From NCBI RefSeq assembly GCF_003858635.1, contig NZ_RQJO01000009.1, forward strand, positions 186,001 through 250,000: 64,000 nucleotides of DNA, in the 5' to 3' direction. A model generated the notes under the pieces. The model saw nothing but the letters and a program-made list of their open reading frames with translations. It had not been told where the DNA came from and searched no databases. Numbering within the stretch: the first letter of the stretch is position 1; each line of letters begins with the position of its first letter. Positions 1 to 8,058 of this stretch are shown here, one piece after another. This DNA comes from Larkinella rosea (lineage in GTDB: Bacteria; Bacteroidota; Bacteroidia; Cytophagales; Spirosomataceae). A program made the translations under genes and the position numbers.

Positions 1-1158
1 CTGATCAAAGGCCCCAAAGGAACGACCGTCCGGATGCATATTCAGTCGCTGGACGCCATTGCCGGTGCTCCGCCGAAGGAAATCAGACTGGTCCGCGAAA
101 AAATCAAGCTGGAAGAACAACGCGCCAAAAAAGAAGTGATCGAAGTTACCCAGAACCAGAAAAAATACAAATTGGGTGTCATCACGATCCCGGTTTTCTA
201 CCGTGATTTTGAAGGTGCCCGCAAACGCGAAGAAGGATACGCCAGCACAACCGGCGACGTTCAGCGGTATTTGAATGAACTCAAAACCGAGAAAGTAGAC
301 GGCGTGGTGATCGATTTGCGTGACAACGGGGGTGGATCGCTCACCGAAGCCATTACGCTGACCGGTTTGTTCATCTCGCGCGGCCCGGTGGTTCAGGTGA
401 AAGAAGCGCAGGGTGATATCGAGGTGCAAACTGACCCGGATCCGTCGATTGTTTATGACGGTCCGCTGGCCGTGATGGTCAATCGGTTTAGTGCGTCGGC
501 ATCCGAAATTTTTGCCGCTGCCATTCAGGATTACAAACGCGGTTTGATTATCGGAAGCCAGACCTACGGCAAAGGAACCGTTCAGACGATGGTTGACCTG
601 AACACCTGGTTGAAGGAAGCGGATAAAGTAGGGCAGGTCAAGATGACAATTGCCAAATTCTACCGCATCAATGGCAGCAGCACGCAGCACAAAGGTGTTA
701 CACCGGATATTGAATTTCCATCGGCCTTCAGCGCGGAAGAATTTGGCGAAAGCTCGCAACCCAGCGCCTTGCCCTGGGACCAGATTGCTTCGGCACGCTT
801 TGAAGTTACCCGCAGTCTGGACGATAAAATTATCAATAAATTACGTGACCGGTATGAACAACGGCTGAAATCAGATTCCGACATGAAGCAGTTGATCGCC
901 GATTTTGCGGAACTGAAGAGGGCCAAAGAAAAAACCGTTGTATCACTCCAGGAATCGAAACGGAAGAAAGAACGCGACGACGCTGAAAAACGCCGGAAGT
1001 CGATCAGCGCTTCCGCCGGTGAGCCGGTAGCGACGAACGATTCGTCGACACCCGCCAAAGATCCGAAGGATGCTAAAGCCCCGAAAAAGGATTTATTCCT
1101 GGATGAGTGCGGTAAAGTACTGGCCGATTACATCGCCTTTACGAAGAATCCGCAGTAA
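1..1158 (+). CDS. prc: Carboxy-terminal processing (tail-specific) protease, S41 family, 3' part only
   Basis: The reading frame is open from the first base, so the true start lies upstream of the window. The visible part begins in the end of a PDZ domain (KGPKGTTVRM), continues through the S41 serine protease core and ends in a charged, Lys/Glu-rich tail. The probable nucleophile is the Ser in NRFSASASE and the general base the Lys in TYGKGTVQ, the Ser-Lys dyad of this family. The long helical C-terminal extension fits the Prc/Tsp type rather than the short CtpA type. Such enzymes act in the periplasm on C-terminal tails of envelope proteins. A strong terminator follows at 1172. The family call is firm; the substrate is unknown. 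Confidence 0.9.
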   Translation: MIKGPKGTTVRMHIQSLDAIAGAPPKEIRLVREKIKLEEQRAKKEVIEVTQNQKKYKLGVITIPVFYRDFEGARKREEGYASTTGDVQRYLNELKTEKVDGVVIDLRDNGGGSLTEAITLTGLFISRGPVVQVKEAQGDIEVQTDPDPSIVYDGPLAVMVNRFSASASEIFAAAIQDYKRGLIIGSQTYGKGTVQTMVDLNTWLKEADKVGQVKMTIAKFYRINGSSTQHKGVTPDIEFPSAFSAEEFGESSQPSALPWDQIASARFEVTRSLDDKIINKLRDRYEQRLKSDSDMKQLIADFAELKRAKEKTVVSLQESKRKKERDDAEKRRKSISASAGEPVATNDSSTPAKDPKDAKAPKKDLFLDECGKVLADYIAFTKNPQ

Positions 1159-1171
1159 GGCCTTTTTAGAT

Positions 1172-1217
1172 AAAAACAAAAAACCGTGTCGAGCAGCTCG
1201 ACACGGTTTTTTGTTTT
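1172..1217. terminator. Strong intrinsic terminator after the protease gene
   Basis: A near-perfect palindrome (arms around AAACCGTGTCGAGC and GCTCGACACGGTTT) is flanked by A-rich sequence on the left and T-rich sequence on the right. It forms a long GC-rich stem followed by a T tract and should work on the plus strand. It begins 14 nt after the stop codon. Confidence 0.85.
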
Positions 1218-1358
1218 TGTGCAACTGGCGAATTCCACTGGTCAATGAAAGCGTGCCGTTGAGCTATCGTTTCTTGCATATCGTCAATCTAATTTTCCTG
1301 CCAAAATTGATATCATTAATTTGAAGACTCGTTTGGCTCACGCTATTCTCTTTCTTCC

Positions 1359-1826
1359 ATGCCGAAATACACCTTATCGATCAACGGAAAAAAACACACG
1401 GTGGAAGCCGACGCCCAAATGCCCCTGCTTTGGGTCATTCGGGACCTGGTGGGCCTGACGGGAACCAAATACGGTTGCGGCATTGCCCAATGTGGTGCCT
1501 GTACCGTCCACTTCAACGGGGCACCGATCCGGTCCTGTTCGTTTCCGGTATCAGCCGCCACGGGTCAGCCGATCACCACCATTGAAGGGATCTCGAAGGA
1601 CAACTCGCATCCCGTGCAAAAAGCCTGGATTGCCGAGCAGGTGCCCCAATGCGGGTATTGCCAAAGCGGGCAGATTATGTCGGCTGTCGCCCTGCTAAAG
1701 ACCAATCCGCATCCCACCGATGCGGAAATTGATGCGGCCATGCAGGGAAATATCTGCCGTTGCGGCACCTACCAACGTATCCGAAAAGCGATCAAATCGG
1801 CTGCTGGTGCAACCAGCCTAAAATAA
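1359..1826 (+). CDS. (2Fe-2S)-binding subunit of a molybdenum hydroxylase (isoquinoline 1-oxidoreductase alpha type)
   Basis: This 155-residue protein carries the two [2Fe-2S] clusters that pass electrons from the molybdenum site of a xanthine dehydrogenase-family hydroxylase. The plant-type ferredoxin cluster is ligated by C40, C45, C48 and C60. The second cluster is ligated by C98, C101, C133 and C135 (CGYC and CRC motifs). The length is normal for IorA-like subunits. There is no signal peptide. The partner starts 6 nt downstream and has a Tat signal, so this subunit is probably carried across the membrane folded and bound to it. No FAD subunit is nearby, as expected for the IorAB type. The true substrate cannot be read from sequence. 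Confidence 0.93.
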   Translation: MPKYTLSINGKKHTVEADAQMPLLWVIRDLVGLTGTKYGCGIAQCGACTVHFNGAPIRSCSFPVSAATGQPITTIEGISKDNSHPVQKAWIAEQVPQCGYCQSGQIMSAVALLKTNPHPTDAEIDAAMQGNICRCGTYQRIRKAIKSAAGATSLK

Positions 1827-1831
1827 TTCTG

Positions 1832-4003
1832 ATGAAAAACCGTAACCAGAAACGATCCCGACGGGATTTTATCCGTTCGGCCGGACTTTCCGGTATGACC
1901 CTGATGCTTGGGATTTCTGCACCGGTTCTGGGTAAGCCGACAACGGAAATCATCAATCTATTGTCGGCGGATGACCGGGGCACGGAGCTTATTGCCTGGA
2001 TTTCCATTCATCAGTCCGGGCAGGTTACCCTTCTGAACCACCGCTCGGAAATGGGGCAGGGAACCTTTCAGGTCATTCCCCAGATGATTGCGGAGGAACT
2101 GGAAGTCAATCTGGACCAGGTTACGGTTCTATTTGCCCCCGCGCACCCGAAAAAATATGGGCCTCAGCCGCAGGAAGGAAGCTTTTCGGTTCGGGGCTGG
2201 TATCAGCAGTTGTTGCAAATTGGCGCGACGGCCCGCCAAATGCTCATCGAAGCGGCCGGGAAACAATGGAATGTCCCGGTTTCAGAATGTTTCGCCGAAA
2301 ATGGGCAGGTCATTCACCGACCGACGGACCGAAAGCTCGGATATGGCGCACTCGTCGAAGATGCTGCTAAACTGACTCCACCGCCCAACGTCCCGTTAAA
2401 AAAACGCAAGGAGTATAAGATCATCGGAAAATCGCTGCCCCGGAAGGATATTCCGATGAAAACCAACGGAGCTGCGGTATTTGGGTTGGATAAAAAAGTA
2501 CCGGGCATGCTGTATGCCGTGGTGGAACGCAATCCCCGGTTTCGTGGAAAAGTAAAACGTTTTGACGATGCCAAAACCAGGGCAGTACCCGGCGTTAAAC
2601 AGGTTCTTACTGTCAAGCGTGCGGTTTTTGGTAATTTGTACGAGGGAGTTGCTGTCGTGGCTACTTCGCTCTGGGCCGCGATGCAGGGGCGTAGGGTATT
2701 AAAGGTTGAATGGAATGATAATGGTTTTGAACACCTCGATTCGGAACAGCTTTCGGATCGGATGCGGGAAAACCTGAAAAAACCAGCGTCCTCCGTACCG
2801 CTTGAAACGGCGCTGCAGACTGCCCCAAAACAGCTCGAAGCGGTTTATGAGACGCCTTACCAGTCGCACAGCTGCATGGAACCGCTCAACTGCATCGCAC
2901 ACGTGCAGGAAAACCGCATTGACATTTGGGGACCGATTCAGGAAGCAAACTGGATACAAGCCGATTTGAGTGAACGCTTTAGTGTTCCGAAAGAAAATGT
3001 TACTGTCAACATGACCTTTCTGGGGGGCGGTTTTGGACGAAAAGGATTCACCGATTATCCCTACGAAGCGGCCCTGATTTCCCAGGCCATAAAGGCACCC
3101 GTTCAGGTGGTCTGGACCCGGGAAGATGACATGAGTCTGGGCCCTTTTCGGACCGGTGCCTTTTATGGCTGCAAAGGCGGTATTGACGAAAAAGGAAACA
3201 TGGTGGCTTTCCAGACCGTTACGGCGGCTCAGTGGTTCTGGCAGGAGTGGACTGCTGAGCCGTATCCCGATCCTGAACCGCTTAAGGCTAACGACGGTAA
3301 CCTGGACGGACTATTGAGTCCTTATCTGAAAGCGATTCCCCACTACAGTTTCGGCGGTGTCGGCACGCGGGCACCCATCCCGGTGATGTGGTGGCGATCG
3401 GTTTATGCCTCCACGGGCGGTTTTGCCTGCGAAAGTTTTATCGACGAACTGGCGCAAGCCGCTGGAAAAGATCCGCTGGAATTCCGGAGAAACCACCTGC
3501 CGGATGCCCGTTATCAGGCCTTTATCGATCGACTCGAAACCGTTAGCCGGTGGAAATCGCGGAGTAAGAATGCAGGCTGGGGGGTGGCGATTACGGAAAG
3601 TTTTGGCAGTATTTGTGGTCACGTGGTCAACGTTTCGCGGAAAACCGACGGGAAACTGAAGATCGATAAAGTAATCGCGCTGATGGATTGCGGCTGGTAC
3701 GTAAACCCGGACATCATCCGGGCGCAGGTGGAAGGCAGCATCATTATGGGTCTGGGCGCGGCCATTACCCACGCAATTACTTTTAAAGACGGGAAAGCCG
3801 TGGAGCAGAATTTCAATACCTACCCCATGCCCCGAATCACCGATTCGCCGGAAATTGAAGTCCACATCATGGACAATGACGAAAAAGCCGGTGGGGTTGG
3901 CGAACCCGGTTTGCCACCCTTCGCGCCCGCTTTGTGCAATGCCATTTTCGATCTGACCGGAAAACGGATGCGGACGCTGCCGTTTAAACTGGACGATGTG
4001 TAG
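1832..4003 (+). CDS. Molybdopterin-binding subunit of molybdenum hydroxylase (isoquinoline 1-oxidoreductase beta type), Tat-exported
   Basis: A 723-residue large subunit of the aldehyde oxidase/xanthine dehydrogenase family. The ATG at 1832 is chosen because it places a Tat signal (SRRDFIRSAG then a hydrophobic stretch) at the N-terminus; an upstream in-frame ATG at 1760 lies inside the preceding gene. Glycine-rich cofactor loops are visible (GGGFGRKG), and the expected catalytic Glu is E691 in VGEPGLPP. With the 2Fe-2S protein upstream it should hydroxylate an aromatic heterocycle or aldehyde in the periplasm. A molybdenum cofactor chaperone is not in this window. An HxlR regulator converges on it 16 bp downstream. 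Confidence 0.92.
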   Translation: MKNRNQKRSRRDFIRSAGLSGMTLMLGISAPVLGKPTTEIINLLSADDRGTELIAWISIHQSGQVTLLNHRSEMGQGTFQVIPQMIAEELEVNLDQVTVLFAPAHPKKYGPQPQEGSFSVRGWYQQLLQIGATARQMLIEAAGKQWNVPVSECFAENGQVIHRPTDRKLGYGALVEDAAKLTPPPNVPLKKRKEYKIIGKSLPRKDIPMKTNGAAVFGLDKKVPGMLYAVVERNPRFRGKVKRFDDAKTRAVPGVKQVLTVKRAVFGNLYEGVAVVATSLWAAMQGRRVLKVEWNDNGFEHLDSEQLSDRMRENLKKPASSVPLETALQTAPKQLEAVYETPYQSHSCMEPLNCIAHVQENRIDIWGPIQEANWIQADLSERFSVPKENVTVNMTFLGGGFGRKGFTDYPYEAALISQAIKAPVQVVWTREDDMSLGPFRTGAFYGCKGGIDEKGNMVAFQTVTAAQWFWQEWTAEPYPDPEPLKANDGNLDGLLSPYLKAIPHYSFGGVGTRAPIPVMWWRSVYASTGGFACESFIDELAQAAGKDPLEFRRNHLPDARYQAFIDRLETVSRWKSRSKNAGWGVAITESFGSICGHVVNVSRKTDGKLKIDKVIALMDCGWYVNPDIIRAQVEGSIIMGLGAAITHAITFKDGKAVEQNFNTYPMPRITDSPEIEVHIMDNDEKAGGVGEPGLPPFAPALCNAIFDLTGKRMRTLPFKLDDV

Positions 4004-4019
4004 CGATCCAATCCAATAA

Positions 4020-4385
4020 CTAGTTTTCCAACGATCCTTTCAGGATCATTTCGCGGTGTAAAACGCCCCATTTCCGGAGTGATTCAATGACCTCGTCCAG
4101 CGATTTGCTGTGGGGCGTCAGGGCATACGTTACTTTTACCGGAAAACTATCAGTAACCGTTCGCTTCACCAGTCCGTTCATCGTCAAATCCTGCAATTCT
4201 TTGGAAAGCACCCGATCCGTAATGCCGTGAACTTCTTTAGCGATTTCGGTAAAACGCTTTTCCCCGAAGGTAAGCGCAACAATAATCGGGAGTTTCCACT
4301 TGCCGTTTAACACATCCAGCGCATCACGAATGGGCCGCAAAATTCCCATGCATTCCGAGTGTTGTAATTCCGTCCGGTTTTCCAT
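4020..4385 (-). CDS. HxlR/YodB-family winged-helix transcriptional regulator
   Basis: A 121-residue MarR-related HxlR protein. Cys12 in the N-terminal region (SECMG) sits at about the place of the redox-active Cys of YodB-type regulators, followed by the hallmark LNGKWKLPII and the wing helix region TDRVLSKELQDL. It is divergent from the pirin gene, and the 147-bp gap holds two tandem CTAT-N8-ATAG sites, the first of which also fits TACT-N7-AGTA, the operator pattern known for YodB-type proteins. It probably represses the pirin gene and itself in response to quinones, aldehydes or oxidants. The family is certain; the inducer is inference. Confidence 0.9.
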   Translation of the reverse strand: MENRTELQHSECMGILRPIRDALDVLNGKWKLPIIVALTFGEKRFTEIAKEVHGITDRVLSKELQDLTMNGLVKRTVTDSFPVKVTYALTPHSKSLDEVIESLRKWGVLHREMILKGSLEN

Positions 4386-4397
4386 TCTGTTTATGTT

Positions 4398-4433
4398 TAC
4401 TATCCTGAAGTATAGAGCTATTATAAAGTATAG
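4398..4433. promoter_or_regulatory. Tandem operator for the HxlR-family regulator
   Basis: Two inverted CTAT-N8-ATAG sites lie 18 bp apart, at 4400-4415 and 4418-4433, sharing the right half AAGTATAG. The first is also a TACT-N7-AGTA match at 4398-4412. Spacing of nearly two helical turns would put two dimers on the same face of the DNA. The site is upstream of the pirin -7 motif and next to the regulator start. Confidence 0.6.
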
Positions 4434-4460
4434 TGCTTACAAATTGATAGTAAATATACG

Positions 4461-4468
4461 TAAATTTG
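4461..4468 (+). promoter_or_regulatory. Bacteroidota -7 motif for the pirin gene
   Basis: TAAATTTG matches the TAnnTTTG element. A TTG is present upstream but closer than the usual 19 nt, so the -33 element is not convincing. The predicted transcript would start near 4475 with a leader of about 58 nt. Confidence 0.4.
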
Positions 4469-4532
4469 TTGTATAAAAAATAACGGGAGCGGTTTAATCA
4501 AAACCGGTTGAATCGCTTCCCTCACCAAAATC

Positions 4533-5435
4533 ATGGAAACTCAATTCACTGCGCAGCCCGAACTGGCGATCAAACGAAAACTGGCCAGCGTATATACACC
4601 GCCCGCACAACCGGGCTTTCTGGGCCCCGATCACACCGCCCGGCCCGTTATTCTCAACAACTTTTCGCAGAGTGATCCCTTCATTCTGTTGATGGACGAC
4701 TTTCTCGATAAAAAAGACAACGAGCCGGTGGGCGGGCCGCATCCCCATGCCGGATTTGAAACGGTTTCTTTGTTAATCGAGGGCGAAATGGGTGATGATG
4801 AACACCTGATGAAAGGCGGTGATTTTCAGATGATGACCGCCGGGAGCGGCATTGTTCACACGGAATCCATCGACCGGAAAACCCGGATGCGGCTTCTGCA
4901 ATTATGGTTGAATCTGCCCAAAAAAGACCGTTGGACAACGCCCCGTGTGCAGGACATCACGCTGGAGAAGGTGCCGAAAGTAACGCAACCGGGGTTGGAA
5001 ATCCGGCTTTACAGCGGTTCGCTGGCCGGGATAACGTCGCCTGTACAAAACTACGTGCCGGTGATCATTGCCGACATTCATTTACAACCCGGCGTTCAGA
5101 CGACCCAGTCGTTACCCGCTTCGTTTAACACCTTTCTGTACGTAATTGAAGGAAGCGTTGAGATTGGAGAGGAGCGTAAACCGTTGAAAACAAATCAGGT
5201 CGGCTGGCTCGACCGGTTTTCGGAAGATACGCAAAGCGAATTGCAATTAACCGCCGGAGCGTCCGGTGCCCGGGTGGTTTTGTACGCGGGCCAGCCCCAA
5301 AACGATCCGATTGTTTCGTACGGTCCGTTCATCGCCGACACCGAAAATGATATCAGAGGGTTATATCAGGCGTTTCGGCACGGTAAAATGGGGCACGTTA
5401 CCGAGCTGCCCGAAGCGCAGCGGCTGACGTATTGA
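4533..5435 (+). CDS. Pirin family protein
   Basis: A 300-residue bicupin. All four metal ligands of pirin are present: H70 and H72 in PHPHAGFETV, and H109 and E111 in GIVHTES. Characterised pirins are iron proteins, some with quercetin 2,3-dioxygenase activity. The gene is divergent from an HxlR/YodB-type regulator, and in other bacteria such pairs respond to quinones or electrophiles, so a detoxification or redox role is likely. It is followed by a GC-rich bidirectional hairpin. Function beyond the family is inferred. Confidence 0.9.
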   Translation: METQFTAQPELAIKRKLASVYTPPAQPGFLGPDHTARPVILNNFSQSDPFILLMDDFLDKKDNEPVGGPHPHAGFETVSLLIEGEMGDDEHLMKGGDFQMMTAGSGIVHTESIDRKTRMRLLQLWLNLPKKDRWTTPRVQDITLEKVPKVTQPGLEIRLYSGSLAGITSPVQNYVPVIIADIHLQPGVQTTQSLPASFNTFLYVIEGSVEIGEERKPLKTNQVGWLDRFSEDTQSELQLTAGASGARVVLYAGQPQNDPIVSYGPFIADTENDIRGLYQAFRHGKMGHVTELPEAQRLTY

Positions 5436-5492
5436 GCTGACCTGAGAAGCTCTTTTTCATCCTTTTATTACCTGGTCACAAACCGGTAAAAT

Positions 5493-5526
5493 GCCAGCGG
5501 CCCCGGAAAATTTCGGGGCCGCTGGC
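5493..5526. terminator. Bidirectional hairpin between convergent genes
   Basis: A perfect 13-bp GC-rich stem (GCCAGCGGCCCCG and its complement) with an 8-nt loop lies between the pirin stop and the stop of the minus-strand gene at 5557. Reading on the minus strand it is followed by a short T run, so termination of that gene is better supported than termination of pirin. Confidence 0.65.
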
Positions 5527-5556
5527 GTTCTGGTGTGGAGGACAGGTGGTTTTGGG

Positions 5557-5904
5557 TCAGATCAAACGGAACCGGACTTTGGCCAGATATTCCTGGTTTT
5601 CGTTCGAATTCGGTTCGGTCAGAAATACTTTTTTGCCCATCAGTTGTTTGATAAGCGTCGCATTCAGGGTTTTGTTGTCACCGCTCGAAATCCGCAGGTC
5701 GGCCAGCCGTTGTTCACCGTCAACCCGGAATTTGATAACCACAAAATCTTCGTTGTCGATTTGTTGTAATACGTCCGGATACAGGACATAGGAAGCAATT
5801 TGCTGTTCCAGTGTTTGTTTTAGCGTAATTTTTTTATGACCCGATGCCCGAAGTGTAATGGCAAGGGCGAGGCAAAGTGTACTGAAAATCAAGACCGTTT
5901 TCAT
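5557..5904 (-). CDS. Small TonB-C-like periplasmic protein
   Basis: A 115-residue protein with an N-terminal hydrophobic segment (signal peptide or anchor, about residues 3-20). The rest resembles the C-terminal domain of TonB-like energy transducers: a YPDVLQQ helix start, then a VVIKFRVDGEQRLADLRISSG strand pattern. It lacks the proline-rich spanning region of a true TonB, so it may be an accessory or degenerate member. A -7 motif is visible at 5961 on the minus strand. It is not linked to a TonB-dependent receptor here. Confidence 0.65.
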   Translation of the reverse strand: MKTVLIFSTLCLALAITLRASGHKKITLKQTLEQQIASYVLYPDVLQQIDNEDFVVIKFRVDGEQRLADLRISSGDNKTLNATLIKQLMGKKVFLTEPNSNENQEYLAKVRFRLI

Positions 5905-5960
5905 TAGTTTGTTGCAATTAGAATAGTATCAATGGTGTGGATATGTCAGATTCGACCCTA

Positions 5961-5968
5961 CAAAAGTA
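5961..5968 (-). promoter_or_regulatory. Bacteroidota -7 motif for the small TonB-C-like gene
   Basis: On the minus strand the sequence reads TACTTTTG, an exact TAnnTTTG match, placing a start site about 50 nt before the ATG. No well-spaced -33 element was found. The rest of the 305-bp gap to 6210 shows no other feature I can support. Confidence 0.35.
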
Positions 5969-6209
5969 CAGGATGGTCGACGGCGGTTTTAGCGCACAAG
6001 TACGCTTTTTGAAAAATGCGTAGTTTCCACGTATGGGTTGCCGGAAGTACGCGACATCCGAATTGGGTCGTTTAGACCGGAAAAGTCCGGTTGAAACGGA
6101 AGAAAAATTAGAAGTTTTAACTATTTGCTTCGCTATTATTTGGCGTATATAGCGTTGTGAAAATTTTATGATTACCTTGGGTACCAAACGCCATATTTCC
6201 TCCTGATCA

Positions 6210-7523
6210 ATGTCTACCCGCAGAACGTTCTTCCGCCAAATGGGCGCAGCGGCCGCTACGCCACTTGTTTTGCCCGATTTCCTGAACGAATCAACCCGTA
6301 CGGTTTTGCAGCGGCTCCAAAAAAACGGCAGTCCGCAGCAAATCGCGCAGGACGAAGATTTCTGGTCATTGATAAAAAGGGAATATACGGTTTCACCCAA
6401 CCTCCTGAATCTCAACAACGGCGGAGTGAGTCCGCAACCCAAGTCGGTGCAGGACGCGCACATCCGGTTTTACCAGTACTGCAACGAAGCCCCGAGTTAC
6501 TACATGTGGCGGATTCTGGATCAGGGCCGGGAATCGCTGCGGGCCAAACTAGCGGATTTGGGTGGTTGTTTGCCCGACGAACTGGCCATTAACCGGAATG
6601 CAACGGAAGGATTGAACACGATTATTTTCGGCCTGACCTTAAAACCGGGCGACGAGGTGGTGCTGGCAAAACAGGATTACCCCAACATGATGAATGCCTG
6701 GAAACAGCGGGAAAAACGCGACGGCATCAAACTCGTCTGGCTCGATCTGAAACTGCCTTCCGAAAACGAAGATGAACTGGTCCGGCAATACGTCGGGGCA
6801 ATGACCAGCAAAACTAAAATCGTTCACGTCACCCACCTTGTGAACTGGACGGGGCAGATCATGCCGGTACGGAAAATTGCCGATGCGGCTCATAAACAGG
6901 GCATTGAAGTGATTTGTGATGGCGCGCACAGCTTTGCCCACCTGGATTATAAAATTCCCGAACTGGGTTGCGATTACTACGCGACCAGCCTGCACAAATG
7001 GCTCAGTGCGCCGTTTGGCAGCGGGATGATGTACATTAAAAAAGAGAAAATCAAGAATGTCTGGGCGCTGCTGTCGAGTCCGGAGCCCGACGGCGCCGAC
7101 ATCCGGAAATTTGAATCGCTCGGAACGCGTTCGTTTGCGGCTGAGATGGCGATTGGCACGGCGGTCGATTTTCAACTGAGCATTGGGGCTGCCCGGAAAT
7201 TTGCCCGACTGCATTACCTCAAAAACTACTGGGCCGAAAAAGTAAAAGACGTTCCCGGCGTGAAACTCTTCACTTCGCTAAAACCGGAGTTTGCCGGGGC
7301 GCTGGCCGTGGTCGGAATTAGCGGTATGAGCAGTGCCGACCTGGAAAAGCAGCTTCTGGAAACCTACAAAATTCATACGGTACCCATTACTCTCGGGCCC
7401 ATCGATGGCGTCCGGGTGACGCCCCACGTATATACGACCCCGAAAGAACTGGATCGACTGGTGGTTGCGATGACGGAACTGGCCGGAAAACAGAATCTGG
7501 CCACGAAACAAAAGAAGAGTTGA
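6210..7523 (+). CDS. Tat-signal PLP-dependent aminotransferase class V-fold enzyme
   Basis: A 437-residue fold-type I PLP enzyme related to cysteine desulfurases, selenocysteine lyases and isopenicillin N epimerases. The Schiff-base lysine is K263 in SLHKWLSAPFG, and the phosphate/pyridine-binding stretch ICDGAHSFAHLDY precedes it. The N-terminus (STRRTFFRQMGAAAATPLVL) looks like a Tat signal, unusual but recurrent for this group in Bacteroidota. There is no SufE or IscU partner nearby and no obvious active-site Cys of a desulfurase, so an epimerase or lyase role is as likely. Substrate unknown. Confidence 0.85.
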   Translation: MSTRRTFFRQMGAAAATPLVLPDFLNESTRTVLQRLQKNGSPQQIAQDEDFWSLIKREYTVSPNLLNLNNGGVSPQPKSVQDAHIRFYQYCNEAPSYYMWRILDQGRESLRAKLADLGGCLPDELAINRNATEGLNTIIFGLTLKPGDEVVLAKQDYPNMMNAWKQREKRDGIKLVWLDLKLPSENEDELVRQYVGAMTSKTKIVHVTHLVNWTGQIMPVRKIADAAHKQGIEVICDGAHSFAHLDYKIPELGCDYYATSLHKWLSAPFGSGMMYIKKEKIKNVWALLSSPEPDGADIRKFESLGTRSFAAEMAIGTAVDFQLSIGAARKFARLHYLKNYWAEKVKDVPGVKLFTSLKPEFAGALAVVGISGMSSADLEKQLLETYKIHTVPITLGPIDGVRVTPHVYTTPKELDRLVVAMTELAGKQNLATKQKKS

Positions 7524-7577
7524 TCATTTATCTTGGTTTGCGGTTTTATAGCGTTATTGGTGGTAAAACCGCTACCT

Positions 7578-7949
7578 ATGAAACCAGTAATTATCCTTGT
7601 CTCTCTGTTTTGCCTACCAGTTGTCGCAAAAGCCCAACTAATCGTGAATCAGGTTGATATCAATGAGTTAGATATACAATACTGCCAGTTAATTTGTGAA
7701 TATGCTGCGCCGTTGAATGAGGCTCATGTATATGTCGATTACGGACAATCGGGTTTTCGGGAAAATAAGAATAACGAATTACATCGAATCGGCCCGGAAG
7801 GAAAACCGACTTTACGTTTCAGGACGGCGATGCAGGCTGTAAATTTCGCTGAGAAAAACGGCTGGGAAGTGGTCTCATTCCAGGTAACGCACACGGGTGG
7901 GGGTACGTCCAGCCAGTTCATTTATTTGATGCGCAAAAAGCAAAAGTAG
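7578..7949 (+). CDS. Small secreted hypothetical protein
   Basis: The ATG at 7578 gives a 123-residue product with a clean signal peptide (KPVIILVSLFCLPVVAKAQ); an upstream in-frame start at 7533 would bury it. The mature part is about 100 residues with no recognised motif apart from a Gly/Thr-rich VTHTGGGTSSQFIYLMRKK ending, a pattern often found in small Bacteroidota proteins that end in a single beta strand and a basic tail. It lies 54 nt after the PLP enzyme and may be co-transcribed. Function not recognised. Confidence 0.7.
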   Translation: MKPVIILVSLFCLPVVAKAQLIVNQVDINELDIQYCQLICEYAAPLNEAHVYVDYGQSGFRENKNNELHRIGPEGKPTLRFRTAMQAVNFAEKNGWEVVSFQVTHTGGGTSSQFIYLMRKKQK

Positions 7950-8031
7950 AGCGTTTTTTGTCCTTGTCGCTAATTCAGCCCATTTTTCCACAGGTTTGCC
8001 CCATTTCACCCATGGATGTGCTGCCCCCACG

Positions 8032-8039
8032 TAGCTTTG
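8032..8039 (+). promoter_or_regulatory. Bacteroidota -7 motif for the sensor kinase gene
   Basis: TAGCTTTG is an exact TAnnTTTG match 19 nt before the ATG at 8059, which implies a very short leader. It is identical to the -7 box of metK at 61669. A properly spaced -33 TTG was not seen. Confidence 0.45.
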
Positions 8040-8058
8040 TTCAAAAAACAAATTACCG

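Noticed and set aside
3311-3865. 184-codon minus-strand frame inside the molybdenum hydroxylase gene
   Set aside because: The plus-strand protein is unambiguous, including the catalytic Glu in this part. The minus frame is a shadow.
5918-6463. 181-codon minus-strand frame covering the gap before the PLP enzyme
   Set aside because: Half of it overlaps the start of the PLP enzyme gene, the composition is unlike a real protein and no motif is visible.
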